Below are positions 18,676-26,790 of a stretch of 64,000 nucleotides of DNA, piece after piece. Source of the DNA: Aliiglaciecola sp. LCG003 (GTDB lineage: Bacteria > Pseudomonadota > Gammaproteobacteria > Enterobacterales > Alteromonadaceae); NCBI RefSeq assembly GCF_030316135.1, contig NZ_CP128185.1, positions 992,001-1,056,000 of the forward strand, written 5' to 3'. The notes below the pieces were generated by a model. The model was not told the origin of the DNA. It did no database searches and was given only the letters and a program-made list of their open reading frames with translations. Every line of letters begins with the position of its first letter. Within the stretch, counting starts at the first letter, position 1. The position numbers were made by a program, and so were the translations under genes.

Positions 18676-20022
18676 ATGATTAAGGGATTAAAGCGACAAA
18701 AAACGACAAACATTACCGTATTTGAGTATGGACTCTTAAGTGCTAGTTCTAAAGCGGCTGAAAAAGATAATGTTGAAGCAATATCGGAAGATGCTTTTGA
18801 ATATCTTAAAAAGTGCTGTTTATGTGATGAGTCGGAATCACGTTTTTTAAAGCTGAAAATTGCGCATGGCATGGAAGTGCTGCAAGTGCAGAATTACGCT
18901 GGTGTAGTTCTTTGCCCTGATGGAACACAAATAGAAATACTCCCCAAAATCGCTAAAGCAAATAATCAAGAACGTGCAGCTACAGAAGCGCAAAAGTCCT
19001 TGTTAATGATGCTTAAATCATTAAAGCAGTTTCGCCACATTGAGACTGAGGTTGCGAGCATTAACAAGCAAAAAATGCCATTGATGGAAATTTTTATCGC
19101 GCAGTTTTTAAATGCGGTAAATGTTCTCGTTAAGAAGGGCGTAAGAAGTGATTATGTTCGAGAGCAAACTAATAGCGTTTATCTAAAAGGCAAGCTTCTA
19201 CACAGCCAACAACTTAAACATAATTTTATTAATCGCCACAAGTTTTATGTTGAATACGATGCTTATTTGATGGATAGAGCGGAAAATCGACTTATTCATT
19301 CAGCACTAAAATCTGTCGCCTCATATACCAATGTGAATAAGAGTAAAAAACTATCTCAGGAGCTGCTGTTTGCTTTTGATGAGGTGCCTCGCAGTTCAAA
19401 CTACAAGAACGACTTTTCTAGTGTAAAACTGCAACGAGGCATGCAGCACTACGATGTGCCTTTAAGTTGGACAAGGCTTATATTGGAGGGCTACTCACCT
19501 CAGTCAATGTTAGGTGATAACAATGCTTACTCGTTGTTGTTTCCAATGGAAGCTGTATTTGAAAACTTTGTCGCTAAATACCTAAAGCAACGAGTGACAA
19601 ACCCTCAAAAGCTATCTTCTCAAGTACAAAGTAAATCACTGGTAACTTATGGTGATAAGAGCTATTTCCGACTCAAACCTGATTTATATCTTAAAGATTT
19701 CATAGGTATGGATACGGTATTAGATACCAAGTGGAAGTTAATCAATCAAAATAAAAAGTCTGGCAAAGATAAGTTTGGTTTATCTCAAGATGACTTCTAT
19801 CAAATGCTGGGTTACGGCTACAAGTACCTTAACGGTGAAGGTGACCTCGTTTTGATTTACCCTAAAACAGATAGTTTCGATGAACCTCTTGAGCATAGCT
19901 TCAATTACGACTATGAAAATAGACTGAAATTAAGGGTACTACCTTTTGACGTTAGTCCTTACCGAGGAAGTAATGGCAATGAACGAATTGATTTAAGTTT
20001 ATTAGGCATTAGCAATAAATAA
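18676..20022 (+). CDS. mcrC: McrC-type endonuclease subunit
   Basis: McrC supplies the nuclease of McrBC and stimulates McrB GTP hydrolysis. In the 448 residues, the N-terminal McrC domain contains GVVLCPDGTQIEILPKIAK. The C-terminal PD-(D/E)XK nuclease shows FRLKPDLYL (~332) and VLDTKWKLI (D-x-K near 350), followed by DDFYQMLGYGYKYL and LIYPKT. These residues are intact. It follows mcrB by 10 bp and precedes the SMC-like ATPase by 37 bp, all on one strand with no terminator visible. Confidence 0.93.
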   Translation: MIKGLKRQKTTNITVFEYGLLSASSKAAEKDNVEAISEDAFEYLKKCCLCDESESRFLKLKIAHGMEVLQVQNYAGVVLCPDGTQIEILPKIAKANNQERAATEAQKSLLMMLKSLKQFRHIETEVASINKQKMPLMEIFIAQFLNAVNVLVKKGVRSDYVREQTNSVYLKGKLLHSQQLKHNFINRHKFYVEYDAYLMDRAENRLIHSALKSVASYTNVNKSKKLSQELLFAFDEVPRSSNYKNDFSSVKLQRGMQHYDVPLSWTRLILEGYSPQSMLGDNNAYSLLFPMEAVFENFVAKYLKQRVTNPQKLSSQVQSKSLVTYGDKSYFRLKPDLYLKDFIGMDTVLDTKWKLINQNKKSGKDKFGLSQDDFYQMLGYGYKYLNGEGDLVLIYPKTDSFDEPLEHSFNYDYENRLKLRVLPFDVSPYRGSNGNERIDLSLLGISNK

Positions 20023-20059
20023 GGCGAAGTATGAGCCACAGGATACTAAAAGGAACACA

Positions 20060-21526
20060 ATGAAAATTAAATCGCTGAGTATTCAGAATTTTAAAGGAAT
20101 AAAGGAAAAGGCTGTATTACCAGTAGCTCCTATTACCTTATTCTTTGGAGCAAATAGCACAGGGAAGAGTGCTGTGTTACACGCGTTTTTATATCTTTAT
20201 GAAGTTATTGCAAAAGGAAATTACGACCCCTTGGTTAGTAGTATTGCAGGTGAACAGTTGTATTTTGGTGGATTTAAAAACCTTGTTCATGGAAAAGACC
20301 TTAATCAAGTAGTTACTCTTGGCGTATCGTTAGATTTTAGCCAAAGTGATAGTGATGTGTGGGATGACTATTTATCAGACTCTGAAAGGTGGCTGCTGGA
20401 AACAAATCTAGGTTTTTATCCTGACTCTGACGCGCCTGAAGTTAGCTTTGAACTTGACTTGAAATGGGACAACTTAAAAAAAAGAGTATTTATCAGTCGC
20501 TATGAATGCAAAAGTAATGGGACTTGTTATTTTAAAATTCAGTCTCAAGAAGGGAAGCCTGATAGCCAAATAACCCATTATCAACCCCTGCCGCACTGGC
20601 AAATTGATGATGCCTTTCAACTTGAGAGTGTTTTTGAATCAGGTGAATGGCAAGATGTTTCACTTAGTGGTCAGAACTCTTTGCCAGATATATATAAGCG
20701 ACTTGATTTATCAGGAGCTTCTGTAGATTGGTCAAGCATATATGAAGAACACCCTTTAATTGCCAAGTTATTTGCAGAAGGAGCATTATCCCAAGCTACT
20801 TTAGCACCAATGAAACTGTTGGTTAAGAAGCTCGAAAATATGTTTCATATCGGGCCACTGCGTGTTGTGCCATCTCGTTCACTTGCCCTCTCGGCAAAAA
20901 CCAATACAAACAGATGGTATGATGGCAAAGCAGGATGGGATCTCTTTGCATATAGCGGCAACAGTTTCCAAGATATCGTTAATGAAAAGTTTAATGCACC
21001 TTCTTATTTTAATTCAGGCTATAAATTTACAACTGAATCATTTGGTGACTCAACAAACTTAGACAAAAGAGTCGTAGTACAGGAGGTTTCTTCGGGTGTT
21101 TCGTTATTACCTTCGAGTGTTGGAGTTGGCTTATCTCAGGTATTTCCGTTTGTTGTAGCGACTAGTCTAGATAAGGACTTACTTATTGCATGCGAGCAAC
21201 CGGAATTACATATCCATCCCAAGTGGCAGTTGGCGTTGGCTGATATGATGCTATCTGCTATTAATCAAAACCCGGACCGAATATTCTTTATTGAAACGCA
21301 TAGTGAGCATATTCTGCTGCGTTTGCTCAAGAGAAGACGGCTTACTGCTGAAGGTGAACTTGATGAGCGAAGTTTTCAGTGTTTAAAAGCAGATGTTCAA
21401 ATAATTTTTTGTGAACAAGAGAACGGCAAAACAAAGCTAATACCGATTAAAACAACCGATGAGGGAGACTTTGACGCGCCGTGGCCTAATGGCTTCTTTG
21501 AGGAAAGAAGGGAGGAACTTTTCTAA
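20060..21526 (+). CDS. SMC-like AAA ATPase (DUF3696 type), candidate defence sensor
   Basis: The 488 residues start LSIQNFKGIKEKAVLPVAPI, followed by Walker A FFGANSTGKSAVL (~29-41). The long insert lacks a coiled coil. The C-terminal lobe carries the signature and Walker B region (VGVGLSQVFPFVVATSL; ACEQPELHIHPKWQLALAD) and the switch FIETHSEHILLRLLKR. The tail (IPIKTTDEGDFDAPWPNGFFEERREELF) is typical of DUF3696 ATPases. Such OLD/SMC-like ATPases pair with a toxic effector in several phage-defence systems. The stop codon overlaps the next ATG by 1 nt, so this and the PLD-like protein form a translationally coupled pair. Confidence 0.85.
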   Translation: MKIKSLSIQNFKGIKEKAVLPVAPITLFFGANSTGKSAVLHAFLYLYEVIAKGNYDPLVSSIAGEQLYFGGFKNLVHGKDLNQVVTLGVSLDFSQSDSDVWDDYLSDSERWLLETNLGFYPDSDAPEVSFELDLKWDNLKKRVFISRYECKSNGTCYFKIQSQEGKPDSQITHYQPLPHWQIDDAFQLESVFESGEWQDVSLSGQNSLPDIYKRLDLSGASVDWSSIYEEHPLIAKLFAEGALSQATLAPMKLLVKKLENMFHIGPLRVVPSRSLALSAKTNTNRWYDGKAGWDLFAYSGNSFQDIVNEKFNAPSYFNSGYKFTTESFGDSTNLDKRVVVQEVSSGVSLLPSSVGVGLSQVFPFVVATSLDKDLLIACEQPELHIHPKWQLALADMMLSAINQNPDRIFFIETHSEHILLRLLKRRRLTAEGELDERSFQCLKADVQIIFCEQENGKTKLIPIKTTDEGDFDAPWPNGFFEERREELF

Positions 21527-22413
21527 TGCTTCATTTAGAGTTTGCTGTTGCTCCACACGAAGTTACTTCTTTACATCATTTATCGATAATTGAGGCCAGA
21601 ATGGGCTTTGAAAAAGGTGCCCTTTTATCTAGGTTTCCTAATGGATGGTTTCGAGAAGTTTCTGAACACCTGCGCCGAAATGTTGCTGCAAATAGAATTG
21701 ACCGTACTACAGAAAAACTTCGGCAGATTAAAAATAATAAATTAGTAGCTTTTCAACGGGATTATGTTGGTGATGACTGGGCGCATGCAGCTCAAAATAG
21801 CCATGTTCAATCTCCATTTCATAGGGTGATCGAAGAGTCATTGAATGCACCTCCTCATTTAATATCTTCCATTGAAGATTTAGAGGAAGGTGATTTCGTT
21901 TTTGCTACACAATACCAGCGAAATGCTCAATCAATCGCAAGTGCAGCGCAAGCTTTGCTTAACGGAGCAGAAAAAGTAACGTTATATGACCCTTACTTTT
22001 GCCCAACAAAAGTAGGTTTTCTAAACACTTTAAAAGAATGCATGAATCTATGTAGAAAAGCTGATGTTGAATTTCATATTTTCTCTGAAGAAGACCGAAA
22101 ACCAGATTGGCAACTTAGGCTAGGTTCTTTATTGGCATTAAAGGAAGATCTTCCCGCGAACATTCGTTTATTCTGGTACTGTGTCGATGATAATGGCTCA
22201 GGGTTCTTGCACTCTAGAGGACTATTTACTTCTAAAGGTGGACTCGTTTATGACCGTGGTTTTGAAGAGCCTAGTGACTTAGCACAAAGAGTTGAATTAA
22301 CCGATGTTACGCCTATGCCAATCGGATTATTGACTGAAAAGGCAAGAGCATTCAATACAGCACAACAGTATGAGCAATTTACGTTAGTCAGAGACGTTTG
22401 GTCATCAAATTAA
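21526..22413 (+). CDS. PLD-like partner of the AAA ATPase, putative effector
   Basis: The 295-residue protein has no confident family match. Its C-terminal half resembles one phospholipase D/nuclease half: the strand VTLYDPYF (~152) and later FLHSRGLFTSKGGLVYDRGFE (His ~228). This follows the H-x-(K/R)..GG....GF pattern of PLD-like defence proteins, with arginine where PLD normally has lysine. The N-terminal ~130 residues are helical and basic and may be partner-binding. Translation is coupled to the ATPase by TAATG. I infer an ATPase-controlled nuclease-like effector; catalytic activity is uncertain because the canonical HKD is not complete. Confidence 0.65.
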   Translation: MLHLEFAVAPHEVTSLHHLSIIEARMGFEKGALLSRFPNGWFREVSEHLRRNVAANRIDRTTEKLRQIKNNKLVAFQRDYVGDDWAHAAQNSHVQSPFHRVIEESLNAPPHLISSIEDLEEGDFVFATQYQRNAQSIASAAQALLNGAEKVTLYDPYFCPTKVGFLNTLKECMNLCRKADVEFHIFSEEDRKPDWQLRLGSLLALKEDLPANIRLFWYCVDDNGSGFLHSRGLFTSKGGLVYDRGFEEPSDLAQRVELTDVTPMPIGLLTEKARAFNTAQQYEQFTLVRDVWSSN

Positions 22414-22444
22414 TAAGCGATGTACTGCTACTAGGTGTAAAAAG

Positions 22445-22458
22445 GTAATAAATATTAC
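22445..22458. promoter_or_regulatory. Palindrome upstream of the second sigma-54 promoter, candidate enhancer site
   Basis: GTAATA-AA-TATTAC is a perfect inverted repeat centred near 22451, about 105 bp upstream of the predicted start at 22557. Sigma-54 activators bind dyads roughly 80-150 bp upstream, so the position suits a site for the CARF-sigma54 regulator. I did not find an equally good copy upstream of 8857, so the assignment is tentative. Confidence 0.35.
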
Positions 22459-22530
22459 TTTTAAGTATTTTATATTATCGTGTGTGTGCATTTGGTTAAG
22501 CTAAGTTGCTGAAAATTAAGTTATTTTATT

Positions 22531-22547
22531 TTGGCATCTATTGTGCA
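22531..22547 (+). promoter_or_regulatory. Second sigma-54 (-24/-12) promoter, upstream of the helicase-nuclease gene
   Basis: TTGGCATCTATTGTGCA has GG (22533-22534) and GC (22545-22546) exactly 12 bp apart, with TTGGCA and TGCA matching the consensus. The start would be near 22557, 28 nt before the ATG, which is preceded by GGAAGTGA. It has the same TTGGCAT -24 box as the 8857 promoter, which suggests joint control. Confidence 0.68.
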
Positions 22548-22584
22548 TTTATAGGTAAATTCAAATTATAAGGAAGTGAAGTAA

Positions 22585-25500
22585 ATGCCTGAAATACAAA
22601 AAGTTAGTTTGAAAATTCCTACTGTTTGGAATTGTGATGTTAAAGTCGATGGGAATAAAGTTGAAAGGTTGCTTTATCCAGAAATAAATACTGAGATTCA
22701 CCTAGCTAATACAAATAATGCAGGGGTATTGCTCGCTACTTCTAATGCTGGTGCTTACCTTGAGCGTTTTCTGGTAGTTAAAAGTAGTAAATGTGATATT
22801 GACGCATATCCTGATTTACCTGTTTTGAAAGTTAAAAATTCAGCCGCTTTTAACGCTATTTCTTCTGAGACGGAAGTGATCTGGTTAAGGTCACCAGCTT
22901 GCTTTATCCAAGGAGTAACTCCAATTGATATCGCTAAATCATGGATTAATAAATTCAGTTTTAAGGAAGAAGATCTGGAGTTAGGTGTACATGGCCTCAG
23001 AACGCCCCAAGTGGGAGCGTTGCATGCCATTTCTGCTGAGTTTTCTAAGAGTAACATTGGACCTAGCACCGTAGTTTTACCAACAGGTACGGGTAAAACC
23101 GAAACTATGCTATCTACTGCTATTTATCATCGGTGTAGAAAGGTACTGGTATTGGTTCCGTCAAATTCACTTAGAGATCAAATAGGTGAAAAATTCAAAA
23201 CGCTAGGATGCCTAAAAGAGCTGGGAGTTATTGAGAAGGATACTCTTTATCCAGCAGTGACAAAGATTAAACATGGTATCAAGTCTAGCGATGACGCTAA
23301 ACAGATTGTAGAAAATTCGAATGTCATTATCGCCACACCTCAAATTCTTAATTCCAAGTTCTCTAAAGCTGGTGTTTTAGATGTTTTATGTGAGGGCTGT
23401 GATTATTTGTTTGTCGATGAGGCTCATCACATCTCAGCTAAAAAATGGAATGAAATTAAAGAAAAGTTTGCTGGGAAACGTGTTTTGCAATTTACTGCAA
23501 CGCCATTTCGAAATGATACTGAGAGTCTTGGTGCCAAGATTATTTATAACTACACAATGGGTGAAGCGCAGAGAGCTGGCTATTTCACAAGTGTCCAATT
23601 AGAACCTGTAGAAGAGTACTTTCAGGAGCAGATGGATGAATCTATTGCTGATAAAGCTTTAGCTTTGCTTAAGAAGGATATTGGTGACGGTTTTGATCAT
23701 TTGATGATGGCTAGGGTTCGCACTAAATCACGAGCGGAGGAAGTATATAAACTTTATAAACGCCTTGCTCCCGAATTGAACCCCATACTTGTTCACTCTG
23801 ACTTGACAAAAACAGAACAAAACAAACGTTTAGACTTGTTAAAGGCTAAAACTTCAAAGCTTGTAGTATGTGTTGATATGCTTGGGGAAGGTTATGACCT
23901 TCCTAATTTAAAAGTAGCTGCAATTCATGATCACCATAAAAGTCTTGCTATCACATTACAGTTTATAGGTCGCTTTACGCGAGTGTCGAGCAAGGAAAAA
24001 TTAGACGTTGCAAAGGTTGTCGTTAACATCGCTGATCCCGGTGTAGAGGGCGCACTTCAAAAACTTTATGCTTTAGGTGCTGACTGGGATGTAGTGCTTA
24101 GGCGATTATCGGAGAATCAAATAGAGAGGGAAGTCCGCTTACAGGAAGTAGTTGATTCGTTAAAAGGTGAAGGTGATTTACATGATCAGTTATCACTTTG
24201 GAATTTACGACCATCTCATTCCGCTATGTTATTTAAAACCGATTGCAACAACTGGCAGCCAGAGAAATTTAAAGAGATAGATTTTGCTTGTAATGAACAT
24301 TGGCATTCAATCTCAGTAGAAGAAAATATATTGGTGCTCCTCGCTGTCAAAAGTACGGCAGTAAAGTGGGGGCATTTCAAAGACATCAATGACATTAACT
24401 ACAAAATATTAATCGCTCATTGGGATAGTGGTAGAGATGCGCTGTTCGTTTATTCTAATGACTACAAGAGCTTTAAGGTTGAAAAATTAGTTGAAAAGCT
24501 TTGTGGCGAATCATCATTCGTTATGTCTGGAAAGCAGATATTTAATGTTCTCAATAATATTGAATACCCTTTGGTTACCAATCTTGGCTCTGCACAGAAT
24601 GGAGCTATTAGCTTCACACAGTTTTTCGGTCCAAACGTAACAGAGGGGCTGAGTGCAGTTGAAAAGTCTGCTTCTACTTTAAGTAATATAGCGGCTTTGG
24701 GATATGAGAATGGAGACAAAGTTTTGTGGGGATGCTCGGAGAGAAAAGGAAAAGTATGGTCTCCGCAAGCAGGAACGATTGCTGATTGGTTAGATTGGGT
24801 AAAAGATGCTTGGGATAAAGTAGCTAATGGAAGTACCGATGAAGCGAACATTACACGAGACTTCTTGCGTCCGACTAAGATAGAAAAGCCTCATAACTCT
24901 AAACCTATTTCTATTCAGTGGGGTGAACAACTTCAGCAGAGGTTTGAGGATGGAGTTAGGATCTATTTTGGTACTGTATTCCAATATTTGTATGAGATTG
25001 ATTTAAAGGTAGATTGGGACGAATCAAACAATAATCCAAAACTAGTTTTCCAATCTGAACTATATTGCTCTGTTTACGAATTGATAATTGATGGAGATTT
25101 ACCGAAAGGCTACGAATATAAGTTAATTGAAGGCGATGAAATAAAGATCCAAATTGGCAATTCAGAAGAAATGCCTCTGATGGAAGAAATGTTGAAAGAC
25201 CCAATATTTATTTATTACGCAGATGGATCGTTTTCATATAATTGCTATTGGGTAGAGGTAAAAAATAACATTGGTGAGTTTGATAGAGAACATCTAACTC
25301 CCGTTAAGTGGACAGTAGATATTACAAATGAATCGATGGGGGCAAGTCAAAAAGCAGACAGTGTGCAGTATCAAACTTGGAAAACAATTGAGGATGAATT
25401 CGATATCATCATCAATGACGATGATAGTGGTGAGGCTGCTGATTTAGTTGCGCTTAGATCTCTACCAGACAAAATCATTTTAAGTTTGTATCACTGTAAA

Positions 25501-25860
25501 TATTCGCACGGAGCAACCCCCGGAAGGCGTTTGAGTGATTTATATGAAGTATGTGGACAGGCTCAGCGCTCAGTCCGTTGGAAGCATGTTGGATTACCTT
25601 ACGTTTATAAGCATATTAAAAAGCGGGAATCTGCTTGGAGAGGGAAAGGAAACAGTAGGTTTTTAAAAGGTAACATTGCAGCATTAGAAAACCTGAAAAA
25701 TAGATCAAGAACAACACCCGTTGAGTTTCAGGTGACTATTGTGCAGCCCGGCGTACTTAAATCATCAGTAACTGAAGAAATGTTGAAGTTACTGGGCACT
25801 ACGGAACTATTTATTAAAAAGACAACTATGGCAGAACTGCAAGTTTGGTGCTCTGGATAG
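22585..25860 (+). CDS. SF2 helicase with C-terminal PD-(D/E)XK-like nuclease, candidate defence protein
   Basis: The 1091 residues contain a DEAD/DEAH helicase core at about 150-520: Walker A VLPTGTGKTETM (~166), VDEAHHISAKKW, LQFTATPFRND, then VCVDMLGEGYDLP and motif VI TLQFIGRFTRVS. The C-terminal third (~945-1040) has EAADLVALRSLPDKIILSLYHCKYS followed by GRRLSDLYEVCGQAQRSVRW. This is a D...(x)-x-K arrangement that looks like a PD-(D/E)XK nuclease. It is followed 27 bp later by an unknown 300-aa gene. Single-chain helicase-nucleases with a partner occur in several defence systems; I cannot assign it to a named one. Confidence 0.8.
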   Translation: MPEIQKVSLKIPTVWNCDVKVDGNKVERLLYPEINTEIHLANTNNAGVLLATSNAGAYLERFLVVKSSKCDIDAYPDLPVLKVKNSAAFNAISSETEVIWLRSPACFIQGVTPIDIAKSWINKFSFKEEDLELGVHGLRTPQVGALHAISAEFSKSNIGPSTVVLPTGTGKTETMLSTAIYHRCRKVLVLVPSNSLRDQIGEKFKTLGCLKELGVIEKDTLYPAVTKIKHGIKSSDDAKQIVENSNVIIATPQILNSKFSKAGVLDVLCEGCDYLFVDEAHHISAKKWNEIKEKFAGKRVLQFTATPFRNDTESLGAKIIYNYTMGEAQRAGYFTSVQLEPVEEYFQEQMDESIADKALALLKKDIGDGFDHLMMARVRTKSRAEEVYKLYKRLAPELNPILVHSDLTKTEQNKRLDLLKAKTSKLVVCVDMLGEGYDLPNLKVAAIHDHHKSLAITLQFIGRFTRVSSKEKLDVAKVVVNIADPGVEGALQKLYALGADWDVVLRRLSENQIEREVRLQEVVDSLKGEGDLHDQLSLWNLRPSHSAMLFKTDCNNWQPEKFKEIDFACNEHWHSISVEENILVLLAVKSTAVKWGHFKDINDINYKILIAHWDSGRDALFVYSNDYKSFKVEKLVEKLCGESSFVMSGKQIFNVLNNIEYPLVTNLGSAQNGAISFTQFFGPNVTEGLSAVEKSASTLSNIAALGYENGDKVLWGCSERKGKVWSPQAGTIADWLDWVKDAWDKVANGSTDEANITRDFLRPTKIEKPHNSKPISIQWGEQLQQRFEDGVRIYFGTVFQYLYEIDLKVDWDESNNNPKLVFQSELYCSVYELIIDGDLPKGYEYKLIEGDEIKIQIGNSEEMPLMEEMLKDPIFIYYADGSFSYNCYWVEVKNNIGEFDREHLTPVKWTVDITNESMGASQKADSVQYQTWKTIEDEFDIIINDDDSGEAADLVALRSLPDKIILSLYHCKYSHGATPGRRLSDLYEVCGQAQRSVRWKHVGLPYVYKHIKKRESAWRGKGNSRFLKGNIAALENLKNRSRTTPVEFQVTIVQPGVLKSSVTEEMLKLLGTTELFIKKTTMAELQVWCSG

Positions 25861-25887
25861 CTTGATAACACAAAATAAGGATTATTT

Positions 25888-26790
25888 ATGGAACTGACAA
25901 GACAATCTAAAATTTGGGGTTATCACTATGATCGGTTTAAGCATAAAGAGCAAAGTTATGTAATTCAAAATCAAATATTAGCGGATTGTATTGGTATTGG
26001 AGCTGGTAGTTCTCGATCTAAAGAAAGACCGATAGTAGGCTTTAACTATGGAAAAGATAACGGATATCAACTCTTAACGTACTTAACGGAATTGGCTCTA
26101 GGTTTTAGGAGATTACCGTGGTGCCAAGATAGGAATTACCGTAGAGGAGTATACAATGAAGAAAAATATATCTATGAGATTTTAAAGCAACTCGATCCGA
26201 ACACAATTGAACAGTTGGTGAGCGAGGTAAAAACGATTTATGAACATACTCAAGCTGAATTAAGTAAAGTGGGTTTGAGTAAAGTAAAACTTGTTCGCCA
26301 TATTGCAGCTAAAGACAACAGCTATGCTCAAACAATTATGGGAATCAGAAGTTGCGCAGAATTACTAGGTAAAAACGACATAGAATTTGAAATGGATATA
26401 TTAAACTCCTTTTCCTGTGAGGATGGAGCATATGGTCATTTATCGGATGTTCAAATCTATCATGAATTTGATGCCTCAGACGTTCTGTATTGTAGTAGCC
26501 TCCTCCACAGTGGTGAAAAAGACCGTATATTCATGGAAAGTGGTGAGTGGGTGGTAATCAATCGGTCAGCAAATGGGATCGTTAGTTTGCCAACTGACTC
26601 GGTGACATATGATAAAACTAAATGGTCAGATGGGCTTGAGCTAGAGTCGAACAAACGTAAGGCTCAGGAAATCCTTGAAGAACGCACGCCATTTCATATT
26701 AGGCAGGAGAGGGAGTTTGACATGAGATATGCATCTCTTGGAAAACACCCTAAATGGAAAAGAAAACTAGCTGAAATTTTACTTAAATGA
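25888..26790 (+). CDS. Unknown 300-aa partner of the helicase-nuclease
   Basis: Not recognised. An AAGGATTATTT ribosome binding site precedes the ATG. The sequence has no membrane segment. From about 135 it shows KVKLVRHIAA, then DILNSFSCEDGAYGH, then DRIFMESGEWVVINR. The order R ... SFS ... E-x-x-E recalls the R-S-E layout of ADP-ribosyltransferase folds, but the match is by eye and weak. It is expressed from the same promoter as the helicase-nuclease. Its 3' end overlaps by 12 bp the end of the convergent dead-methyltransferase gene. Confidence 0.6.
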   Translation: MELTRQSKIWGYHYDRFKHKEQSYVIQNQILADCIGIGAGSSRSKERPIVGFNYGKDNGYQLLTYLTELALGFRRLPWCQDRNYRRGVYNEEKYIYEILKQLDPNTIEQLVSEVKTIYEHTQAELSKVGLSKVKLVRHIAAKDNSYAQTIMGIRSCAELLGKNDIEFEMDILNSFSCEDGAYGHLSDVQIYHEFDASDVLYCSSLLHSGEKDRIFMESGEWVVINRSANGIVSLPTDSVTYDKTKWSDGLELESNKRKAQEILEERTPFHIRQEREFDMRYASLGKHPKWKRKLAEILLK

